From: an uncultured Actinomycetes bacterium
Lineage (GTDB): Bacteria; Actinomycetota; Actinomycetes; Nanopelagicales; Nanopelagicaceae
NCBI GenBank assembly: GCA_903871555.1
Contig: CAIQHM010000036.1
Span: forward strand, 1 to 34,780
Direction of reading: 5' to 3'
DNA length: 34,780 nucleotides
Made by a program: the position numbers and the translations under genes. The notes beneath the pieces are model-generated. The model saw only the letters and a list, made by a program, of their open reading frames with translations, did not search any database and was not told where the DNA came from. Shown in pieces: positions 27,867 through 34,780 of this stretch. The first letter of the stretch is position 1, and every line of letters begins with the position of its first letter.

Positions 27867-30023
27867 TTACTTTGCCGGACTGACGCCGGTGATTCTTGGG
27901 ATCCTAAAGCTCTGCATCTCACCAGTAGCGTGATCTTTCGCTAGTAGCGTGCCTAGAGAAATAGAAATCGGATCAATCAGTCGATTAGAAACCCCGCCAT
28001 TTGTATCGGCGTATCCAATGGTAAGACTGGCTTGTTCTTCAATATATTGATGCAGCAAATCTAAAGTTTCATTTGCAGTGGTTCTTGGAACTTCACGGGG
28101 CTTATGTGAACTTGCTTTCTCACCGGTGCGAAGTGTGCGAACTGCAGCTTTAATGACAATTTCACTCGGAGCATTAGTTTCGCTTAAGACTCTTGGCGGC
28201 CGAGGTCGGGATTTTGCTCGACGGATTGCTGGAGCGGAGATAAGAATTCCATTTGCATTTTCAGCAGCGGGTAAATAATTCGCTTCGCGAAGCGTTGCGA
28301 TTACATCACTTGGCTCAACATCACAGACTAAGACCTGTGGTGCTAGTTTGCGCAAACGGAGCGATTCAATTTTCTTGTCATGCAATATTTGTGTAACTAA
28401 ACCTTCATCTTCACAACGGAGATAAGACTGTGCAGAACCAACGCGCAGGCGACCATGTCGTTTTGCAACATCATTTATTAAATATTCAAGTGGCTGTGGC
28501 ACGGGCGTTTTAGAAGTCTTCTTTAAGAAATCTTTAATCTGTTCACCGGTTTGGCCGTGATCTAGACCGCGTCTAATTGAACTTTCGCTAAAACGATAGA
28601 CCGAAGCACCGCCCCGACTCTCGATATCCGCAATCGTTCCGATCATATTTGCAAGTTCAACAGTCAGTGGCCCTGGCGCAATTGCGCTGTTATCTGCTTG
28701 AATCAAAATATGATCTACTGGTTTAGGTAGTGCACTTTCGACACCTAAGTCAGCAGATTCATTTAGAAATGCGCTACCAAATTCGGAAAGTGCGCCCTGT
28801 CCAGTTAGCCCAAGCCATTCTGCTTCTCTTAGCGTCCACTCGATATATTCGGCGCTAAATCGTTGAGGCATTTGCCAAGCAATTATTTCCTGCAGAGTCT
28901 TTATCTCGGGATCTAACTCAAGATTTTGCGAGAGAATTTTCAACGTAACTTTGCGCATTGATGCGATTCCAGCGCGATCTAGTTCTGGACCAAGTGGTGC
29001 AATATTTTTCTCTCCTGCTTTTCCAACCAGACCACTTACGCGTGATGTTTCTAACCACAAATTAACTAGAGAGCTCCAACGTTCCTCCAGTGACCTGGAC
29101 ATCCAAATATCAAAGGAGTTAGTCGGCAATATTTGGTCATCAGTATCAATAACAATTAAGCCTCCCAAATAGAGAACCTCAGCGACAAATGCTACGCAAT
29201 TTTCATCGACGCCAAGATGGTCAGCGCTGCGCTTTAAGTCACGAATCCCAAGTCCACCAGATCGAAGTGCCATTGGCGGTTCGTCGGACCAATTATGTGC
29301 AAGTTCCTCACACCAACGTAAGAAGTTCGAAATATTTGCGATAGCAGCACGATCAATATCTTTCTGCTTACGCGGAGTACCAATTAAACTCTTTGCAACT
29401 GGAGAATAATCTTTAAAGACCTTTCCATTACGAAGATGCATTCCAACATCTCGAGGCAAGACAACCGTTTTAGAATCCATAACCGCTAAATAGTTATTCT
29501 CAAGCAGCCATCCAATCGCTTTGCCAGGTGCTTTTATATTTCCAACTTGGCCACGAGGTGGTCCCCAAGTTAGCCGTTCAAGTACAGCAGCAGAATCTGC
29601 CGGAATTTCTTTAAGCGCTTTGAAATCAATTTTCTTCTGGGCTTGTGGGCCAAGGCCTGCAGGTTCATCGCCAATTAAGTGGCGCAGGTTTCCGGGTAAC
29701 CTAAATTTTGTTCCATCTTTATAAACGAGAGCTGCGGCCCAAAGCCGGAGTAACTCTTCACCTGCCTGCGGGATCGAGATTGAAACTAATTCAGATTTAG
29801 CAAAAGGTTCATTAAGGATGCAAGCAGAAGTCAAAACTTCTAATTGAAATTTATTTAGTGATTCAAGTGCTCTCATCAAACTCGGAGTTGAATTGGCACG
29901 TGCTGAAAGCGCAGATAGATCGGTTGGAACAGGGGATAACAAGTCTGGGCGCACTTGAAAAAGCTCGGCGATTGCCTCATCGCTGCGGGCACGCAATTCG
30001 TCAGCAAAAGAATTAACAGACAT
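27867..30023 (-). CDS. Helicase-associated protein (XPB/Ssl2-like, Helicase_C_3 domain) of the actinobacterial type
   Basis: 718-aa protein with VDHILIQADNSAIAPGPLTVELANMI...ADIESRGGASVYRFSESSIRRGLDHGQT, typical of actinobacterial helicase-associated proteins encoded near XPB. Confidence 0.8.
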   Translation of the reverse strand: MSVNSFADELRARSDEAIAELFQVRPDLLSPVPTDLSALSARANSTPSLMRALESLNKFQLEVLTSACILNEPFAKSELVSISIPQAGEELLRLWAAALVYKDGTKFRLPGNLRHLIGDEPAGLGPQAQKKIDFKALKEIPADSAAVLERLTWGPPRGQVGNIKAPGKAIGWLLENNYLAVMDSKTVVLPRDVGMHLRNGKVFKDYSPVAKSLIGTPRKQKDIDRAAIANISNFLRWCEELAHNWSDEPPMALRSGGLGIRDLKRSADHLGVDENCVAFVAEVLYLGGLIVIDTDDQILPTNSFDIWMSRSLEERWSSLVNLWLETSRVSGLVGKAGEKNIAPLGPELDRAGIASMRKVTLKILSQNLELDPEIKTLQEIIAWQMPQRFSAEYIEWTLREAEWLGLTGQGALSEFGSAFLNESADLGVESALPKPVDHILIQADNSAIAPGPLTVELANMIGTIADIESRGGASVYRFSESSIRRGLDHGQTGEQIKDFLKKTSKTPVPQPLEYLINDVAKRHGRLRVGSAQSYLRCEDEGLVTQILHDKKIESLRLRKLAPQVLVCDVEPSDVIATLREANYLPAAENANGILISAPAIRRAKSRPRPPRVLSETNAPSEIVIKAAVRTLRTGEKASSHKPREVPRTTANETLDLLHQYIEEQASLTIGYADTNGGVSNRLIDPISISLGTLLAKDHATGEMQSFRIPRITGVSPAK

Positions 30024-30052
30024 AACTGGCTTACTTTACCGAGTTTTAGAAG

Positions 30053-30823
30053 TTACTTCGACCGCAATCTTCTAGGTGATAAGTATGTTAATACTGCGGC
30101 AACTCTTGCCAGCGATGGACCAAGCGCCGCTTTCATTGCCCGTCCTCTTCTAAAATCGTGAATTGGCCAGTTATCGCGGATTGCGCGAATTTGTAGCAAG
30201 GTATCTGGATTGATTGCTGCGGGATGTCCGACTGCAGTTAAAAGTGGAAAATCATTATGGCTATCGGAATAAGCGAACGAATTTGCAAGATCTATTCCCT
30301 CTTTCTCAGCCAAGTCGCGGATTGCAATTGCTTTCTGATTTCCATGTAATAAGAGCCCATTCATTTTTCCAGTGTAAGCACCATCTATAACTTCGGCCTT
30401 TGTACCAAGCGCTCCGGTAAAACCTAAACGCTTTGCAATAAGCACAGCCATATCTTGGGGCGTTGCAGTTACTAACCAAACCTCTTCACCATTAGCTAGA
30501 TGTTGATTTGCAATATCAATTGTTCCTTGCCAGAGCGCCGGTGAAACGAATTCGTCATAAATCTCAGATGCAATTGCTTCGATCTCTTTAACATTATGGC
30601 CGCCAATGAATTCACACGCGGCATTCTGAAACTTTTCGATTTCCTCAGGTTTTTCAGTGCCAGTTAAGCGATACTTTAAATTTGCCAGCACAAATGCCGA
30701 GATATCGCGTTTGCTAAAAAAACCTCTTTGGTACATGCCGCGACCAAGAAAGAAGATAGTCGAACCACGGAGAATCGTGTTATCGACATCGAAGAAGGCG
30801 ACGTGCTTGCCATGATTCGTCAT
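30053..30823 (-). CDS. HAD-IB family hydrolase (SerB-like phosphatase)
   Basis: [59 protein letters not shown]-like C-terminal motif. Confidence 0.92.
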   Translation of the reverse strand: [256 protein letters not shown]

Positions 30824-30857
30824 GACTCAACCTTAGCGTTCAAGTTATGATTGGTTC

Positions 30858-31478
30858 ATGACACAAGCAATCCATGTTCTACGACATGGGGAAGTAGAGA
30901 ATCCCGAAAAGATTCTTTACGGGCGCCAACCAGGATGGCGACTTTCAGCGCGCGGTCAAGAGATGGCACAAGTGGTTGCAGATTGGTCGAAGAGTTTAGA
31001 TCTTGGTGCGATTCATGCCTCCCCACTTCAACGGGCGCAGGAAACAGCGGCTCCAATCGCCGCACAACATAATTTGAAAATAAGAACTGATGAGAATTTA
31101 ATTGAAGCGGCAAATATTTTTGAAGGAAAAAAATTTGAATTAGGAAGTGGCGTTCTGCGTCATCCCGCATCTTGGTGGCACCTTCGTAATCCGGCTAAAC
31201 CTTCTTGGGGAGAGCCATACACCGAACAAATTGAACGGATGCTTGCTGCAGTTTTTTCAGCTCGTGATGCGGCGAATGGAAAAGATGCACTTGTAGTTTC
31301 GCATCAATTGCCAATTTGGATTTTACGTTCAGCCGTTGAAGGCCGCAGGTTATTGCACGATCCAAGAAAGCGAATCTGCACACTTGCTTCTGTAACTACA
31401 TTGCACCTAGATAATGAAGGAATGATTGGCGATGTTTCTTATACAGAACCTGCTAAACATTTATTACCGATTAAATGA
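30858..31478 (+). CDS. Histidine phosphatase family protein
   Basis: VLRHGEVENPEKILYGRQPGWRLSARG, ASPLQRAQETAAPIA, VVSHQLPIWILR. Confidence 0.93.
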   Translation: MTQAIHVLRHGEVENPEKILYGRQPGWRLSARGQEMAQVVADWSKSLDLGAIHASPLQRAQETAAPIAAQHNLKIRTDENLIEAANIFEGKKFELGSGVLRHPASWWHLRNPAKPSWGEPYTEQIERMLAAVFSARDAANGKDALVVSHQLPIWILRSAVEGRRLLHDPRKRICTLASVTTLHLDNEGMIGDVSYTEPAKHLLPIK

Positions 31479-32023
31479 AGTTAATAATTGCCCTAGCAAC
31501 AGCCTTGCTTCTGACTTCGTGTTCAACAGGCGGAATTTCTAGCGACAGCGGAAAAGCATATGTTTCGGGAAATGGTTCAGCAATTTTAGTAAATGAAGAC
31601 CAACGTAAAGTTGCCCCTGATTTATCCGGTGAAATACTAGGTGGCGGTAAATTTAATTATGAAGTTGGAAAGATAACTGTTGTAAATGTTTGGGCATCAT
31701 GGTGTTCACCATGTCGTGCAGAGGCGCCGACTCTTTCAGAATTTGCTCTAAAGAATCCTGATATCCAATTCATTGGAATTTTGACTAGAGACAATTTAAG
31801 CTCTGCAATTAGTTTCGCAAATCGATTTAAGTTAACGTATCCAACGCTTATAGATGATGCCGTGATTGCAAGTTTCAGAGGTTCTCTTCCCGCAAATGCG
31901 ATTCCCACAACCTTAATTATTGATAAGCAAGGCCGTGTGGCCGCACGAATTAGCGGCCAAGTTACCGTCTCGTTAATGCGAGAATTATTGGAAAAAGTTT
32001 CAGGAAGTGGCGTAAATGTTTAG
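31475..32023 (+). CDS. TlpA/ResA-like thiol-disulfide oxidoreductase lipoprotein
   Basis: Lipobox LLTSC; VVNVWASWCSPCRAEAPTLSEF; precedes ccdA. Confidence 0.92.
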   Translation: MKLIIALATALLLTSCSTGGISSDSGKAYVSGNGSAILVNEDQRKVAPDLSGEILGGGKFNYEVGKITVVNVWASWCSPCRAEAPTLSEFALKNPDIQFIGILTRDNLSSAISFANRFKLTYPTLIDDAVIASFRGSLPANAIPTTLIIDKQGRVAARISGQVTVSLMRELLEKVSGSGVNV

Positions 32024-32747
32024 TTTCTTTGTTGACGTGATCTTTGATGGCAATTTATTAGTTGCCTCAGCGATTGCGATGATTGCTGGGCTAATTTCAT
32101 TTGCATCTCCATGTGTGCTCCCGCTGGTCCCTGGATATTTGTCATATGCAGCCGGAATGACCGAGGTTCGAAGTCGCGGGCGAGCTGCCTTGGGCTCACT
32201 ACTTTTTGTTCTTGGATTTTCAGTTTTATTTATCTCCTATGGAGCGCTCTTTGGTTCTATCGGCTCCACAATTTCGAATAATTCAAGAGTTGTCTCGGTG
32301 ATATTGGGATTGCTTACAATCGCTATGGGAGTAATTTTTCTATTCAATCAGAAGTTTTACCGATCTTTTAAACCAGTTTGGAAAGTTCGAGCAGGGCTAG
32401 CTGGTGCACCTGTTCTCGGCTTTCTCTTTGGTGTTGGGTGGACTCCATGTATTGGGCCAACACTTGGCGCCGTACAAACGCTCTCGTTTCAAGAATCAAG
32501 CGCACTTCGCGGGGCAATATTAAGTGTTGCTTATTGTTTAGGGCTAGGTATCCCTTTTATTCTTGTCGGAATCTTCTTTGATAAATCTAATCGTCTTAGA
32601 AGATTTATCTCTCGCCATGGAAACTATTTAACATTAATCGGCGGAATATTTTTAATATTAATAGGAGTTCTTCAAGTTACCGGACTTTGGGCTGATGTTA
32701 TGGATTCATTACGTGGCTTAATTTCAGATTTTGCCCCGGTGGTTTAA
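32016..32747 (+). CDS. ccdA: Cytochrome c biogenesis protein CcdA
   Basis: FASPCVLPLVPGYLSYAAG, FGVGWTPCIGPTLGAV. Confidence 0.94.
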   Translation: MFSFFVDVIFDGNLLVASAIAMIAGLISFASPCVLPLVPGYLSYAAGMTEVRSRGRAALGSLLFVLGFSVLFISYGALFGSIGSTISNNSRVVSVILGLLTIAMGVIFLFNQKFYRSFKPVWKVRAGLAGAPVLGFLFGVGWTPCIGPTLGAVQTLSFQESSALRGAILSVAYCLGLGIPFILVGIFFDKSNRLRRFISRHGNYLTLIGGIFLILIGVLQVTGLWADVMDSLRGLISDFAPVV

Positions 32748-34205
32748 GTGACCGCTGCATCTGAACTAGATACAAGATCAACGCTGCGCTGGTTGTGGCG
32801 TCAATTAACAAGCATGCGCACGGCCCTTATCTTGCTCTTGCTCTTAGGGCTTGCTGCAATTCCAGGATCATTATTCCCACAACGCTCGCAGAACCCACTT
32901 AAAGTCGCTGATTACTTTAAGAGCAATCCAGGAACAGCAAAATTTTTAGATCAACTCAATATATTTGATGTCTATAGCTCGCCCTGGTTTAGCTCAATTT
33001 ATATCCTGCTCTTCATATCTTTAATTGGCTGCGTTCTTCCACGATCTTTCGAACATTTGAAAGGGATTGGCGCAAAACCCCCGCTCACACCGAAGAATTT
33101 AGATCGGATGGAGCTGCATGCGAAGTTAGAAACTGGAACGCTAGATCAGGCGGAAGTTTGGTTTAAAAAGCATCACTTTCGAATTAGACGCGATGCAAAT
33201 TCAATTTCAGCTGAAAAAGGTTTCATGCGAGAAACCGGAAATCTTATCTTTCATCTCTCGTTGATTCTGATATTAATTGGCGTAGCTTTCGGTTCATTAT
33301 TTGGAATGAAGGGGGATGCAATAATAAATGTGGGGGATAGATTTATAAATATTCCAACTTCTTATGATGTTATTTCATTTGGAAAATTGGAATCCGAGAG
33401 AACCCTCAGTCCATTTTCGATCACCGCAACAGATTTCAAAGCCACCTATGATTTAAAAACTGGCGCACCAAGTGATTACAAACTTACAGTCAATATTGCA
33501 GATCCAGTCGGATCAAAGGAGATCTCCAGAGTCGTAAGAGTTAATTCACCACTAACTTTTGGAAGCACAAAAGTTTATCTGCAGGCAAATGGTTATTCTC
33601 CGCTAGTAACAGTTCGCGATAAACAGGGCGAGATCAAATTTCAAGGCGCAGTAATTTTCTTGCCGCAAGACGGAAATTTAACTTCAACCGGCGCAATTAA
33701 AGTTCCTGATATGAAACCACAAGTTGGTTTCATTGGATCTTTTGTTCCAACCTTTGCCCGCAACTCAGAACGCGGAGCCTTCTCAACTTATCCAGAAGTT
33801 CTAGATCCACGATTATTGATATCTATTTGGACCGGTGACATTGGTTTGGATTCTGGTAATCCACAATCTGTTTATCGCCTTGATACATCCGCAATGAAGC
33901 GAATTGGATTAAAGACTTTGAAATTGAATGAAACTTATGATTTTAGTGAGGGCTCAATCACATTTGAAGGTTGGACTCCTTGGGTCAACCTGCAGATAGT
34001 TAAAGACCCAGGCAAGATGTACGCATTGTTCGGCGCAATCCTTGCGATTCTTGGCCTATTGATGTCGCTCTTTACAAGATCACGACGTATTTGGGTAAAA
34101 GAGTTAAATAAAGAATCGGGTGTTGAAGTTGCTGGTTTAGCGAAGAATTCAACTCCAGGGCTTGAATCTGAAATTGCATCGCTAGTTAAAGAAATGAGAG
34201 GGTAG
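32748..34205 (+). CDS. resB: Cytochrome c biogenesis protein ResB
   Basis: GTG start; LWRQLTSMRTALILLLLLGLAAIPGSLFPQR, GNLIFHLSLILILIGVAFGSLFG; position in the ccdA-resB-ccs operon. Confidence 0.93.
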   Translation: MTAASELDTRSTLRWLWRQLTSMRTALILLLLLGLAAIPGSLFPQRSQNPLKVADYFKSNPGTAKFLDQLNIFDVYSSPWFSSIYILLFISLIGCVLPRSFEHLKGIGAKPPLTPKNLDRMELHAKLETGTLDQAEVWFKKHHFRIRRDANSISAEKGFMRETGNLIFHLSLILILIGVAFGSLFGMKGDAIINVGDRFINIPTSYDVISFGKLESERTLSPFSITATDFKATYDLKTGAPSDYKLTVNIADPVGSKEISRVVRVNSPLTFGSTKVYLQANGYSPLVTVRDKQGEIKFQGAVIFLPQDGNLTSTGAIKVPDMKPQVGFIGSFVPTFARNSERGAFSTYPEVLDPRLLISIWTGDIGLDSGNPQSVYRLDTSAMKRIGLKTLKLNETYDFSEGSITFEGWTPWVNLQIVKDPGKMYALFGAILAILGLLMSLFTRSRRIWVKELNKESGVEVAGLAKNSTPGLESEIASLVKEMRG

Positions 34206-34210
34206 CCCCC

Positions 34211-34780
34211 GTGAGTTCAACAAATTTTGCATACCTATCTAATTACGCTATTTATTCTGCAATGGTGTTATTCACAGTTGCATTTATTGCGCATGCAGTT
34301 GAAGTGGCATTCTCAGTCAGAAATTTGGACGATAAAACTAAATTTGATTTCACTCGTACAAAACGAAGCGGTGACCTTGGAACCGTAATGATGGTTCTAG
34401 CTTTCCTTTTTCTTTTTGCTGCCGTTATTTTCCGTGGAATTTCAGCCCACCGAGTTCCATGGGGCAATATGTATGAATTCTCGATAACTGGTGCACTTGC
34501 ATTTACTGGTGCATATATCTTCGCACTTTGGAAATATAAAATTAGATGGCTTGGCTTACCAGTTGCAATTGCCGTCCTCTTAACTCTTGGAACTGCAATA
34601 ACAATTCTGTACCGACCAAGTGCGCCACTTGTGCCTGCGCTTAAATCAACCTGGTTAGCAATTCATGTTTCGGCGGCAATTATTTCTGGTGGGGTATTTC
34701 TTCTTGCAAATTGCGTCGCGGCAACTTATTTAATTTTAGATCGCTATGAATCAAATGGTGCGCGCCCAACTTGGGCCTTG
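34211..34780 (+). CDS. ccsB: Cytochrome c assembly protein CcsB/CcsA (ResC-like), 3'-truncated by the window edge
   Basis: Not in the ORF track because no stop occurs before the window end. GTG at 34211, 190 open codons: VSSTNFAYLSNYAIYSAMV...RVPWGNMYEFSITG...PALKSTWLAIHVSAAIIS. Confidence 0.92.
   Translation, partial: MSSTNFAYLSNYAIYSAMVLFTVAFIAHAVEVAFSVRNLDDKTKFDFTRTKRSGDLGTVMMVLAFLFLFAAVIFRGISAHRVPWGNMYEFSITGALAFTGAYIFALWKYKIRWLGLPVAIAVLLTLGTAITILYRPSAPLVPALKSTWLAIHVSAAIISGGVFLLANCVAATYLILDRYESNGARPTWAL

Noticed and set aside
25131-30023. Helicase/peptidase cluster as an antiphage defence island
   Set aside because: XPB and helicase-associated genes are conserved housekeeping neighbours in Actinobacteria; no nuclease, methylase, transposase or integrase nearby.
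1-34780. CRISPR arrays, tRNA/rRNA genes, insertion sequences, prophage or toxin-antitoxin genes
   Set aside because: Intergenic space is tiny and scanning by eye gave no repeat-spacer arrays, cloverleaf-like GGTTCRAATCC signals, transposase motifs or inverted-repeat ends; a tRNAscan/ISfinder run would be decisive.

Overview
This 34.8 kb window is a compact, AT-leaning actinobacterial chromosome segment. Gene order and protein content point to a streamlined freshwater acI/Nanopelagicales-type organism, which is an inference. A long plus-strand block runs tilS-hpt-ftsH-folE-folP-folB-folK-panC-nadB-nadC-coaX-lysS-argA-like GNAT-clpC. The minus-strand radA follows. Next is a rhodopsin locus: an actinorhodopsin of the xanthorhodopsin/Gloeobacter-rhodopsin type, a near-perfect intrinsic terminator, a 78-aa uncharacterised membrane protein, and on the opposite strand a two-subunit lycopene cyclase (CrtYc/CrtYd) behind an 11-cysteine YkgJ-like protein. 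The remainder holds proC with a coupled secreted beta-propeller-like protein, a large secreted HExxH/FN3 protein, a glutaredoxin-like protein, an XPB helicase / M20 peptidase / helicase-associated protein cluster, a HAD phosphatase, and a histidine phosphatase-ResA-CcdA-ResB-CcsB cytochrome c maturation operon. Most interesting: (1) the rhodopsin/carotenoid-cyclase locus, with D/T/E pump residues, green-tuning Leu, a conserved antenna-fenestration Gly, an unknown small membrane protein and a distinctive leader; (2) a recurrent TANNNT-N6-start-codon geometry at eight transcription-unit starts, suggesting leaderless mRNAs, with rhodopsin and clpC as leader-bearing exceptions; (3) helically phased repeats upstream of both exceptions; (4) convergent genes that share TTAA stop codons. 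No CRISPR, mobile element, tRNA or rRNA was seen.
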